Assembly (NCBI GenBank): GCA_016714165.1
Contig: JADJNU010000002.1
Coordinates: forward strand, 310,001-374,000
Length of the DNA: 64,000 nt
DNA from: Bdellovibrionales bacterium
Lineage (GTDB): Bacteria > Bdellovibrionota > Bdellovibrionia > Bdellovibrionales > UBA1609
Direction: 5' to 3'
Made by a program: the position numbers and the translations under genes. Under the pieces are notes generated by a model. That model had not been told where the DNA came from. It did no database searches and saw nothing but the letters and a program-made list of their open reading frames with translations. Position 1 is the stretch's first letter; each line of letters opens with the position of its first letter. Of this stretch, positions 9,820-17,355 are shown piece by piece.

Positions 9820-10653
9820 CTATAAGTCAGCACCGCCTCCACGACTCCCTTTACTATTGAATATGGCAGGCGGAAAAGGAATGAAAATAGAAGTCCTTCT
9901 TGCATAATCAGAAAATCCAGGTCGATCCTTCATAAGCTCTTCAAGCATAGATACCCCAGAGACTTTTAGAATCAAATAAGTCACTCCAATAGGAGATATG
10001 ATCGTTGCCCAACCCAAGGGTAAGTCAATAACCATGATCCAAATACCCCACCACTGCAAAACTTCTCCAAAGTAATTGGGGTGTCGCGACCAACTCCAAA
10101 GCCCTTCGGTCATCAGTTTTCCCTTGTTCTTAGAATTGCGTTTGAATTTTCTCAGCTGCTCATCTGCAATCGCCTCAAAGAGAAAACCGGCTGCAGCAAC
10201 AGTGAGGCCAAACCAACTGATCCAGGACAATGGTGCAGAAGAAGCTTCATCTATGGCTAGGAGAACCGGAGTTAAAAACAAATAGAGTATCAACGGCTGG
10301 AGAACAAAAACTTGCAGATAGGACCGCCAAAGCCAGTTCTCGCCCCAAGCCTTTCGCCAGTTGTTGTAGCGCACGTCTTCAGTTCTGTGAGAGAGGTTGC
10401 GCCAGCCCACATGCATAAAGAGTCGCACTGCCCATAGGGTCAAAAGGACAAGAACAGCTGTCGCCCTGTCGCTAAGAGACGAGAGTCCTTCAGGAGTTCC
10501 CCATATAGCGGCCGCTAAGGCGGTCAGTATAAAAGCCGGTCCCCAAAGGACGTCAGCCAAGTCGTTTTTCCTTAGCAAGAGAGCCGGTATAGAGACAACT
10601 TGAAACAAAACAATCACAACAATGAATCCAACTGACCAAACGTTCGCGATCAC
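9820..10653 (-). CDS. DUF1295 family membrane protein (steroid 5-alpha-reductase-like)
   Basis: Integral membrane protein of 277 aa with about six hydrophobic segments. The family hallmark is near the C-terminus: GLWSWSRHPNYFGEVLQWW, the RHPNY motif shared by DUF1295, isoprenylcysteine methyltransferases and steroid 5-alpha-reductases. The substrate is unknown. In other bacteria DUF1295 genes often sit beside DUF2177, photolyase and LitR/CarH genes, as here. Only 9 bases separate its ATG from the end of the upstream repeat-signal protein gene, so the two form an operon. Confidence 0.85.
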   Translation of the reverse strand: MIANVWSVGFIVVIVLFQVVSIPALLLRKNDLADVLWGPAFILTALAAAIWGTPEGLSSLSDRATAVLVLLTLWAVRLFMHVGWRNLSHRTEDVRYNNWRKAWGENWLWRSYLQVFVLQPLILYLFLTPVLLAIDEASSAPLSWISWFGLTVAAAGFLFEAIADEQLRKFKRNSKNKGKLMTEGLWSWSRHPNYFGEVLQWWGIWIMVIDLPLGWATIISPIGVTYLILKVSGVSMLEELMKDRPGFSDYARRTSIFIPFPPAIFNSKGSRGGGADL

Positions 10654-10662
10654 AAATCCCCC

Positions 10663-11469
10663 TCAATCATATTTGTACTCAATAACGACGTTTTGCATTT
10701 GATCCCGGTCATTAGTGATATTCGATAACCCTGAGAATTGAACAAGTCGTCGGTCCGATTTCCTGTACTTCAGGTCCAATGAAGACGTGAAAAGTCTTAG
10801 GAAGAAATTGTCGATGGAAAGTTTGAGGTAGATATATTCCTGATCCTCGCGATCCATTTTTAAAATGAACTTATAGTAATCGAGTTTTCCTGGAATAAAA
10901 TAGACGATTGGGATTGTCTCCCGTTCTTTCACGAGATTTAGATTTTCAATCAGATAATAGTGTAAGCCTTGACAACCAACGAGCAGAGTTTCCCTCTGAA
11001 ATTTACTTTCAAAAAATTCTGAGTTTTCAATTTTCCCATCTTTGCCCTTGCGCCACAGAGTTATCTTATCACCGGTAAACTTTATCCCGTGAGATAGACC
11101 AGTGCGAAGATCATAGTATTCATAGTCGGGGATAGTGACTCTATTCGAAAAGTCTGAACTCATCACTCCGATCAGGCGACCACTCGGATCAAGGTACTGA
11201 CTCTTGGCCGTCTGAACTCGCTGATCTACAAATACAACATCATGATGCTCTTGATAGACATTCGTACCGTCCTTACTCTGAGCTTGGCTGGAATACCTTT
11301 CACGTTTCTCATCAGCCTGCACTCCCATTGAAATCAAAATCGCGGCAACTGTAACTGCAACTGCACCTGCACCTGCACCTGCACCTGCACCTGCACCTGT
11401 ACCTGTACCTGTACCTGTAGCTGTAGCTGTAGCTGTAGCTGTAGCTGTAGCTGTAGCAATATGAAGCAT
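10663..11469 (-). CDS. Secreted protein of unknown function with repeat-encoded signal peptide
   Basis: A 268-residue exported protein. The ATG at 11469 reads MLHI and then a run of Ala-Thr, Gly-Thr, Gly-Ala and Val-Ala dipeptides ending in AAILISMGVQADE, which gives a hydrophobic core and a plausible VQA cleavage site. The mature part is beta-rich (YYDLRTGLSHGIKF, LKYRKSDRRLVQFSG) and ends in an amphipathic strand. I do not recognise the family. The core of the signal is encoded entirely by a hexanucleotide repeat (11345-11458), so its length can change by two residues per unit without losing frame. It lies just upstream of the DUF1295 gene in an apparent operon. Confidence 0.7.
   Translation of the reverse strand: MLHIATATATATATATATGTGTGTGAGAGAGAGAGAVAVTVAAILISMGVQADEKRERYSSQAQSKDGTNVYQEHHDVVFVDQRVQTAKSQYLDPSGRLIGVMSSDFSNRVTIPDYEYYDLRTGLSHGIKFTGDKITLWRKGKDGKIENSEFFESKFQRETLLVGCQGLHYYLIENLNLVKERETIPIVYFIPGKLDYYKFILKMDREDQEYIYLKLSIDNFFLRLFTSSLDLKYRKSDRRLVQFSGLSNITNDRDQMQNVVIEYKYD
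11345..11458. repeat. Hexanucleotide tandem repeat, 19 units
   Basis: Nineteen 6-bp units in four near-homogeneous blocks. Read on the plus strand: GCAACT, GTAACT, GCAACT; six GCACCT; three GTACCT; six GTAGCT; and a terminal GTAGCA. Each unit encodes a dipeptide of the signal-peptide core on the minus strand. Adjacent blocks differ by one base, so they look like successive expansions of mutated units. Confidence 0.95.
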
Positions 11470-11617
11470 GAACTAACCCCGCTTTCTAAACTAAAATGTA
11501 AATCGACAAAAACCCGCCGAAAATGAGACAGCTGACCCAATCAGATCAACCGCTTGTTCATATTTGCGGTCGCAACTCTTTATATCCACGTGCTAATTAT
11601 ATCAGAAGCAATAAATT

Positions 11618-11637
11618 TGTATAGAATTATCTATACA
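11618..11637. promoter_or_regulatory. Inverted repeat resembling the CarH-site promoter
   Basis: TGTATAGA-ATTA-TCTATACA is perfect over 8-bp arms. It lies in the 318-bp gap (11470-11787) between the repeat-signal protein gene and the DUF2177-SOUL operon, which diverge here. TTGTATAGA recurs at 18870-18878 in the photolyase/CarH intergenic region. Apart from this site the gap is A+T-rich with no gene I can support. Confidence 0.5.
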
Positions 11638-11787
11638 GACCGAAGATCTTGATGTAATATTGCAGAGGGTTCAAACGGGAGCCCAACAGGAGCATAGATA
11701 CGATGGCCTTAGCTTAAACTCGAATTTCGTCGATTATTGGATCCGGGCTATGATCGGCTATTCCATAAATCCTTTCAAAGGTAAGAT

Positions 11788-12192
11788 ATGCTAAAGATAA
11801 GACAGTTTTTTGTGGCTTTAGTTCTATTTGCGGTTTTTGATTTTTTATGGCTTGGCTTTGTCATGAAGGATTTTAATATGCGACAGTTAGCCGAAATCGG
11901 GAGAATTGAAAACGGTATTTTTCAGATGTATTATCCAGCCGCTTTGGCCACATATTTTTTGATGGCATTGGCTGTGCCTCTTTATGTTTTGCCTAAATTG
12001 ACGAAGCAGAACTCTCCGTTAAAAGTGTATTTTTCTGGCGCAATCTTGGGATTGATAATTTATGGCGTGTTTGACATGACGAATTTGGCGATTCTAAAAG
12101 ACTACCCACTGGCCTTTGTTGCACCCGATATCGCATGGGGAACATTTGTCTTCGGCCTGGTGTCAGTATTAACCTTAAAATTGGTCAGGTGA
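11788..12192 (+). CDS. DUF2177 family membrane protein
   Basis: Small inner-membrane protein of 134 aa with four hydrophobic segments. The family pattern is clear: FAVFDFLWLGFVMKDF at the N-terminus, GVFDMTNLAILKDYPL in the third segment and PDIAWGT before the last. Function is unknown; DUF2177 genes elsewhere frequently accompany photolyase and LitR/CarH regulators. It is followed 2 bases later by the SOUL gene in one operon. An inverted repeat at 11618-11637 lies in the upstream region. Confidence 0.88.
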   Translation: MLKIRQFFVALVLFAVFDFLWLGFVMKDFNMRQLAEIGRIENGIFQMYYPAALATYFLMALAVPLYVLPKLTKQNSPLKVYFSGAILGLIIYGVFDMTNLAILKDYPLAFVAPDIAWGTFVFGLVSVLTLKLVR

Positions 12193-12194
12193 AG

Positions 12195-12821
12195 ATGAAT
12201 ATTTTTTCAGTAGCCTCAATCTGTAAAATAATTATTTTAATAATGCCACTGTATTCGGGAGTAACTATGGCCACCGAAGAACCAAAATATATTATAGAGT
12301 CCAAAAATGATCTGTACGAAGTGCGGAATTATGAAGCTACTTTAGTTGCGGAAACAAGGGTCGATGCGAACTTTGAGGAAGCGGGCAATCGGGCCTTCAA
12401 AATACTGGCTGACTATATTTTTGGCAACAATACGATTGAGACTAAAATCGAAATGACCGCGCCCGTTTCCCAATTGAAATCAAAGAAAATCGAAATGACT
12501 GCGCCGGTAAATTTAACCAAGAATGATACGGGCTTTTTAGTCCAATTCACCATGCCAGCCATATTCACCTTAGAGAATATACCCAAGCCCAATGATGAGA
12601 GAGTTCAAATTCGGGAGATTCCAAAGCGAAAAGTGGCGGTGTTCAGCTATTCGGGCTCGTGGTCTGAAGATCGCTATAAGGAAAAACTTGCAGAATTTCA
12701 GTCAGCTCTAGAAAGAGATCATGTCAAAACCTTAGGTGAACCGATTTTTGCTAGGTTTAATTCTCCATTTCAACTTTGGTTTTTAAGACGCAATGAAATT
12801 TGGGTTGAGGTCGTTCATTGA
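12195..12821 (+). CDS. SOUL family heme-binding protein, exported
   Basis: Exported SOUL-domain protein of about 208 aa. The ATG at 12195 sits 2 bases after the DUF2177 stop and opens a hydrophobic signal (IIILIMPLYSG). The SOUL signature is well preserved: KYIIESKNDLYEVRNYEA, then the duplicated IEMTAPV motif, and the C-terminal RFNSPFQLWFLRRNEIWV. SOUL proteins bind heme or tetrapyrroles; a tetrapyrrole partner would suit a light-stress island, but this is inference. An in-frame start further upstream (12135) lies inside the DUF2177 gene and was rejected. Confidence 0.9.
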   Translation: MNIFSVASICKIIILIMPLYSGVTMATEEPKYIIESKNDLYEVRNYEATLVAETRVDANFEEAGNRAFKILADYIFGNNTIETKIEMTAPVSQLKSKKIEMTAPVNLTKNDTGFLVQFTMPAIFTLENIPKPNDERVQIREIPKRKVAVFSYSGSWSEDRYKEKLAEFQSALERDHVKTLGEPIFARFNSPFQLWFLRRNEIWVEVVH

Positions 12822-12890
12822 AACAGTCCCGCATTTGCCGAGAAAGCTTTTCATCAAGACACATCGAAACTGATTCTCATTCATTCGCGC

Positions 12891-14477
12891 TCATCTACAC
12901 CCATCGACTCCAAACTCCCGACATCGCTTCTCGGCATTCTCAACCTGATCAGAAATTCTAAGCAGAAGCTTCTTCAAAATTCGCTCAATAGACAGATACC
13001 GTCCGCCGGCAACAAAGGGATCTAAGTAACCATTCAAAACGCCATCAATTGACTGAGGTTCCACAGTGCCTTCCATTCGCGTATCATTCACGAACCCAAT
13101 CTTCCTTTTGTAGGATCTAGCAAAAGAGACCTTGGCCCCGGTATTTTCCAATTTAGCTACCTCACGTCTTCTTTGTTGGCGAGCCAGCTCCTTTTGCATC
13201 TCCTCCATTTGCTTCACTTTCGCCCGCAAAATCCTCAGAGCCACCTCTTTGTTTTGATGTTGCGAACGATGCTCTGAGATCACCACTTTAGTGCCAGTGC
13301 GAATATGAGTCACTCGCACCGCAGATTCTGTCTTATTGACGTTTTGCCCGCCCGGCCCACTTGATTTTTTGAGCGGTTCGATAGAAAATTCTTCATCTGT
13401 GAACCTCGTTGTATCTGCTACAGCCTGTGATGGATCGAAATATCCAGGCAACACAGTAACCAAAACATTTACGGTGGTTATTTTTTCTTCGTTCCCCTTC
13501 TTTACGGTAGCTCCGCGCAATTCGCCCATCGTGGCCATCAGTCTATGAAAACCAGATTCCCATTCTAAGGCTCGAAAGACCCCTGGGCCCTCGACTTTTA
13601 TCACAACATTACTAAGACCCTGACTCGATCTACTAGAAGAGCTTTTGTGAATGGTCTCAGATGTGGAAATAACTTGTGTCTTCCACTTTTTCTTCTGGGC
13701 AAAATTAAGATACATGTTCTTAAGCAGGACAACAAAAGGATCAGAATTTGGGTCTTGCATACTGATTTCAATAAAGGCCAAATCCTGGTTTACGTCTGAG
13801 TGCCATGTGTTTTCCAGTTGGATAAGGCGATCCAAGATGGTATCCCAATATCTTCTCACAGAATCAACCCAGGTGTTGGATTCGTCACGAAACATAGAAA
13901 TCAACTGTAGTGAATTCGCTCTTTCGCCTGCCCCCTGCACTTCTGCCATACCCGATAGACTGGCTTCCATATTACGTACTTCAGCCTCATTTCTTTCAAT
14001 TTCATCAACTTGCCCTGCAATTTTCGTGAACGTATCCAAGAGAGCCAATTCAAAGAAGACTTCTGGATCGCCCGATTTCAAATGACTGTATTGAGACCTG
14101 TAGTTGACCCCTAGATCATTAATCGCTTCCCATTTTTCTTTGAGAGCCACCAAAACCTGAATAAGCAATTTCTGAGTAGATTCGGGCAACTGAGCTTCGC
14201 CAGATTTTAGCTTGTGACCAGTCAGAAAAAATCGGCAGGTGACGTTACTATGACCTATTCCTAAATCTTGCGCCTGAGCGAGGCCAACGTGCAAAAAAAT
14301 GAGGTTGCAAAGTACCACCAAGAACAGAGAAAGTCTGATCCTGTCTCCGACCCGTATTGTGTACCCTGTCCGTTTTATCCGTCGAAAGGATGATTCTGAG
14401 GAATTCGCTTCACGGCACTTTGCTATAGGAGATAGAAATGGCTTCATCCGGGGACTGGCTTGCAAATTCAGTTCCAC
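12891..14477 (-). CDS. Class I release-factor-like GGQ protein with N-terminal secretion signal
   Basis: A 528-residue homologue of bacterial peptide chain release factors with a hydrophobic segment at residues ~49-70 (LFLVVLCNLIFLHVGLAQAQ) that looks like a signal peptide ending in AQA. The catalytic domain is intact: KKSSGPGGQNVNKTESAV, with GGQ at about 376-378, then HRSQHQNKEVAL. Before it, a PCRF-like domain is recognisable (LKNMYLNFAQKKKWK, GPGVFRALEWESGFHRL), but the region that carries PxT (RF1) or SPF (RF2) reads MGELRGATVKKG instead, so stop-codon reading is not expected. The start is uncertain: GTG at 14477 or ATG at 14447, both giving a long N-region. A normal RF acts in the cytoplasm, so an exported or membrane-tethered form is odd. 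Confidence 0.75.
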   Translation of the reverse strand: MELNLQASPRMKPFLSPIAKCREANSSESSFRRIKRTGYTIRVGDRIRLSLFLVVLCNLIFLHVGLAQAQDLGIGHSNVTCRFFLTGHKLKSGEAQLPESTQKLLIQVLVALKEKWEAINDLGVNYRSQYSHLKSGDPEVFFELALLDTFTKIAGQVDEIERNEAEVRNMEASLSGMAEVQGAGERANSLQLISMFRDESNTWVDSVRRYWDTILDRLIQLENTWHSDVNQDLAFIEISMQDPNSDPFVVLLKNMYLNFAQKKKWKTQVISTSETIHKSSSSRSSQGLSNVVIKVEGPGVFRALEWESGFHRLMATMGELRGATVKKGNEEKITTVNVLVTVLPGYFDPSQAVADTTRFTDEEFSIEPLKKSSGPGGQNVNKTESAVRVTHIRTGTKVVISEHRSQHQNKEVALRILRAKVKQMEEMQKELARQQRRREVAKLENTGAKVSFARSYKRKIGFVNDTRMEGTVEPQSIDGVLNGYLDPFVAGGRYLSIERILKKLLLRISDQVENAEKRCREFGVDGCR

Positions 14478-14734
14478 ATTGCCAATTATCCTCGTTTCAA
14501 CCAGGACCGACTGCGGGGCCTTTTAAAAATGCAGGCCTCCGCTTTGCTTCAATACACTGAGATCATTATTTTTTTCATTTGTGATTCAAATTCTGGCTGG
14601 CATTTTAGCAATAGGCCACCGGCTGCATTTATAGCAAAGTGCGGCACGGACAAGAGAAGATTCGGATGAGCAAAAGAAATATTTTTTCATTCAGATCCCC
14701 TAACACAATGTATATTTTACGCGATCCATCTTAG

Positions 14735-14752
14735 GGCGTATAAGGCGTATAA
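14735..14752. repeat. Tandem duplication of GGCGTATAA
   Basis: Two adjacent perfect copies of the nonamer GGCGTATAA at 14735-14743 and 14744-14752 in the intergenic region upstream of the old yellow enzyme gene. It could be a regulatory direct repeat or simple slippage. Confidence 0.6.
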
Positions 14753-14854
14753 TTGGGTCCGCCAGTTAGCGAGTGGAACTTCATTTCGAGGCAGGGGAAA
14801 TGGCTGAAACGTCTGAGAACTCAAATTGCTCGAAACCTTAAAAACACGCGAAAC

Positions 14855-14889
14855 GTTCGAAGACTATTCTAAGGTTCGAAGACTATTCT
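14855..14889. repeat. 16-bp direct repeat, 19-bp period
   Basis: GTTCGAAGACTATTCT occurs at 14855-14870 and again at 14874-14889, separated by AAG. The two perfect copies, roughly two helical turns apart, lie about 165 bp upstream of the old yellow enzyme start. Confidence 0.7.
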
Positions 14890-15053
14890 GCCGAAACCTC
14901 TGTTAACGCGAACAGCTTCCCTGGGTTGGTACCGTTATACCAAGAGCCCCTTTCATTCTCGCATACGGGACTTGACATCATTTTTTTTGGCTTCAAAATG
15001 TTGAGGTGGGGGTTTTTTGTGTCGAAAAATACTTTGGAAAAGAGAAGATTCCC

Positions 15054-16154
15054 ATGACCCAAAATATTGTTCTTTCCCCGATCACAGTCGGATCTTTATT
15101 GCTTCCCAATCGGGTCATCATGGCGCCGCTGACTCGATGTCGAGCAAGTCAAAATCATATTCCAAATGAAATGATGGCCGAGTACTATTCCCAACGAGCG
15201 ACAGCAGGATTGATCATTGCAGAGGCCACGATGGCGATGAAAGGGAACTCTTCTTTTATTGCAGAGCCGGGAATTTATTCTCAGGAGCAAGTTGACGGAT
15301 GGAAGAAGGTAACAAAGGCAGTTCATCAAAATGGCGGAAGAATTTTCTTACAACTTTGGCATGGAGGGCGCGCATGTCATCCTATTTTGAATGAGGGCCA
15401 GGAATCTGTGGCCCCCTCGGCGATTGCTATTGAGAGCGATATTCAGACACTTCAAGGCAAAGTACCCCACGTTGTGCCGCGAGAACTCCGAGATGATGAA
15501 ATTCCTGGCATTGTAGCTGGTTTTATATTTGCCGCACAAAACGCCAAGGACGCTGGGTTTGACGGAGTTGAAGTGCATGGAGCTAACGGATACCTTTTGG
15601 ATGAGTTTTTGCGAGAATCATCCAATAAGAGATCTGGCCCCTATGGCGGCTCACTGCAAAACCGTGCTAAACTTTTGCTCGAAGTCACCGATGCAGTGAC
15701 TGGCGTTTGGGGCGCGGGCCGCGTGGGCGTCCGTATATCTCCTCTAAACAGTTACAACAGCATGAAGGATTCAGATCCTCTGGGCTTGACCCTTTATGTT
15801 GCCCAGCAACTCAACCAGAGAAGAGTTGCTTATCTTCACCTCATGCGAGCGGACTTTTTGGGCAAGCAAAGTGGCGATGTTGTGACTTCCGCTCGCAAGG
15901 GATTCTCGGGCGTACTCATCGGAAACATGGGCTACACCCCTGCGGAAGCCCATGAAGCTATCAAACAAAATATCATTAATGCCGTCTCATTTGGGCATCA
16001 TTATGTGAGCAATCCCGACCTTGTAGCTTGTATCGAAAAGGGCATTCCATTTGTAGAACCAGATGTTTCAACATTTTATACCCCAGGCCCCAAAGGCTAT
16101 ATAGACTACCCAAGAAGGGTGCCAACTGCCGATTCTGATCATGTTCGTCTTTAG
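15054..16154 (+). CDS. Old yellow enzyme family alkene reductase (NemA-like)
   Basis: FMN-dependent NAD(P)H oxidoreductase that reduces activated C=C bonds and some nitro compounds or nitrate esters. The ATG at 15054 starts a 366-residue protein. Family marks in order: LPNRVIMAPLTRCRA, GGRIFLQLWHGGRACHP, AGFDGVEVHGANGYLLDEFL (the HxxN substrate site followed by the flavin loop), SNKRSGPYGGSLQNRAKLL, and the C-terminal FGHHYVSNPDL. Length and motif order fit the NemA/GTN-reductase group. A 50-residue membrane protein follows 11 bases later. It lies inside the putative light-stress island; OYEs are often induced by electrophile or oxidative stress. Confidence 0.92.
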   Translation: MTQNIVLSPITVGSLLLPNRVIMAPLTRCRASQNHIPNEMMAEYYSQRATAGLIIAEATMAMKGNSSFIAEPGIYSQEQVDGWKKVTKAVHQNGGRIFLQLWHGGRACHPILNEGQESVAPSAIAIESDIQTLQGKVPHVVPRELRDDEIPGIVAGFIFAAQNAKDAGFDGVEVHGANGYLLDEFLRESSNKRSGPYGGSLQNRAKLLLEVTDAVTGVWGAGRVGVRISPLNSYNSMKDSDPLGLTLYVAQQLNQRRVAYLHLMRADFLGKQSGDVVTSARKGFSGVLIGNMGYTPAEAHEAIKQNIINAVSFGHHYVSNPDLVACIEKGIPFVEPDVSTFYTPGPKGYIDYPRRVPTADSDHVRL

Positions 16155-16165
16155 GGGGTGAACCA

Positions 16166-16318
16166 GTGAATATCGCCCTTATCCTCGCTGGACTTTTTCT
16201 ATCTTTGATTATTGCCTTTATTGCGGGCATGGTATTTCTTCCTGAACTCTTCGGAATTTCAAAGAAATCAAAACCAGCTGAAGAGGAGAGCGAAGACAAA
16301 GACAAAGACAAATTGTGA
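16166..16318 (+). CDS. Small single-pass membrane protein (50 aa)
   Basis: The GTG at 16166 is preceded by AGGGGG at 16153-16158, which overlaps the stop of the old yellow enzyme gene, so translation is probably coupled. The product has one hydrophobic helix (IALILAGLFLSLIIAFIAG) and then a highly charged tail with EEESEDKDKDKDK. It has no recognisable family; its overall shape resembles the small subunits that modulate larger membrane or soluble enzymes. Its position directly behind an oxidoreductase gene suggests a membrane-anchoring role, which is speculation. Confidence 0.55.
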   Translation: MNIALILAGLFLSLIIAFIAGMVFLPELFGISKKSKPAEEESEDKDKDKL

Positions 16319-16338
16319 GTCGTATTTTTTTGGTCCAA

Positions 16339-17067
16339 TCAAATATCACCTCTCAAACCAAGAGTGAGAGAGTGAATCCAGGCGTAGTTAAAGACCTTGT
16401 CATTGTCAGCACCACCTTCGACCGTACGATAGCCTCCAAATAGTACAAACTGAGAATTCGTAACGGGCCGTTCAATAAACAGAGCGAGGTCAATCGCCCT
16501 TCCCTGTGGGGCCGCAAGAGCATCAACATCAAAACGAAACAAAAAGTTGTCAGATAAGCTTCTGGATGCTTGAAAGTTGATTAAGGGAACAAAACCTAAA
16601 TTGCTTTTAGCCGCCACCAAGCTTCCTTGCGAGAGAGTGACTTCAGCATCGCGGATTTTTGCCGTAAATCCCCACCGAATATCCCAATCGCCTCCTTTCT
16701 CAAGGCCGTAGGAATACGTCAAGCGATAGGAGTTAAATTGGTAATAGCCCTCGGTTTCAACACCTGCCTGAAAGACGGAGTCATCAAAAACCGTAGTCTT
16801 CTTAAGTCTTGCACTCTCGCGTATTGAAAAAGGGGCATACAGAGCACGCAACTCGTGCCGTTCCCAGCGATTCCCAAGATAGATCCGATAACTCGCAAAC
16901 GGGCCTTTTCCAAATTCAGTAAATGAAAAATCTGTTCCACCTTTTCCTGGAATTCTTTGGTCATTCTGTGTTTGAACTGTCGATGCAAACTCAAGGGTGT
17001 AAAAATATTTGGCCGCTGCGCAATTACCAAAAAATGTACTGGCTATTAAAAATGCGATCCTCTTCAT
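16339..17067 (-). CDS. Outer-membrane beta-barrel protein of unknown function
   Basis: A 242-residue exported protein: ATG at 17067 with a strong GGAGG-type ribosome-binding site, signal peptide ending around NCAAAKYF, then alternating amphipathic strands (FASYRIYLGNRWERHELRALY, split by short turns) through to the end. Strand length and spacing suggest an 8- to 10-stranded barrel. The last strand (HSLTLGLRGDI) lacks a terminal aromatic residue. No specific family is recognised. It follows a short open frame (17071-17286) and lies behind the photolyase gene in the same orientation, so it may be part of that transcription unit. Confidence 0.7.
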   Translation of the reverse strand: MKRIAFLIASTFFGNCAAAKYFYTLEFASTVQTQNDQRIPGKGGTDFSFTEFGKGPFASYRIYLGNRWERHELRALYAPFSIRESARLKKTTVFDDSVFQAGVETEGYYQFNSYRLTYSYGLEKGGDWDIRWGFTAKIRDAEVTLSQGSLVAAKSNLGFVPLINFQASRSLSDNFLFRFDVDALAAPQGRAIDLALFIERPVTNSQFVLFGGYRTVEGGADNDKVFNYAWIHSLTLGLRGDI

Positions 17068-17070
17068 CTC

Positions 17071-17286
17071 CTAATTTCCTCCGCTAAAAAAATAAACGAG
17101 ATTATTCTCTTGAAATTCTGTTGGCAAATTATTCGATCTCGGATCTTCTAATAGCGAAGACTTGATAAAGTACTGAGTCATCGGTCGGACCTCCTGAGAA
17201 TTAATTGAAAATTCGATCGGTAAAAATTGTACGTCCAATAACTCATCAGCTTGAACAATAATCAGCGAATCATCTGAGCGCTGCAC
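17071..17286 (-). CDS. Short hypothetical open frame, possibly frameshifted at its 5' end
   Basis: A 71-residue frame from a GTG at 17286, ending 4 bases before the barrel gene. Coding-like sequence also exists just upstream in another frame (STLGVGCLLIEDGQVLLGIS, about 17287-17345), so the real protein may be near 100 residues with one indel around 17285-17295. No family is recognised; the sequence is acidic with a hydrophobic N-terminal part. Whether it is a gene at all is uncertain. Confidence 0.3.
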   Translation of the reverse strand: MQRSDDSLIIVQADELLDVQFLPIEFSINSQEVRPMTQYFIKSSLLEDPRSNNLPTEFQENNLVYFFSGGN

Positions 17287-17355
17287 GCGAAATACCCAAT
17301 AGAACCTGTCCGTCCTCGATAAGCAAACATCCTACTCCCAATGTTGAAGTGGGAT

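Larger units (their letters stand above)
14478..15053. other. 576-bp intergenic region with short direct repeats
   Basis: No gene is supportable here. It holds two tandem direct repeats (14735-14752 and 14855-14889) and, close to the downstream reductase, a TTGACA box at 14972-14977 that could be its -35 element. Confidence 0.5.

Noticed and set aside
11334..11540. Open frame with Leu-Gln and Val-Gln repeats across the hexamer array
   Set aside because: It is the shifted reading of the same repeat and has no ribosome-binding site or family similarity; the Ala/Gly/Thr frame gives a proper signal peptide and a 268-residue protein.
14855..14889. tRNA T-arm, because of the GTTCGAAG sequence
   Set aside because: No cloverleaf can be built around it and the motif is part of a 16-bp direct repeat.
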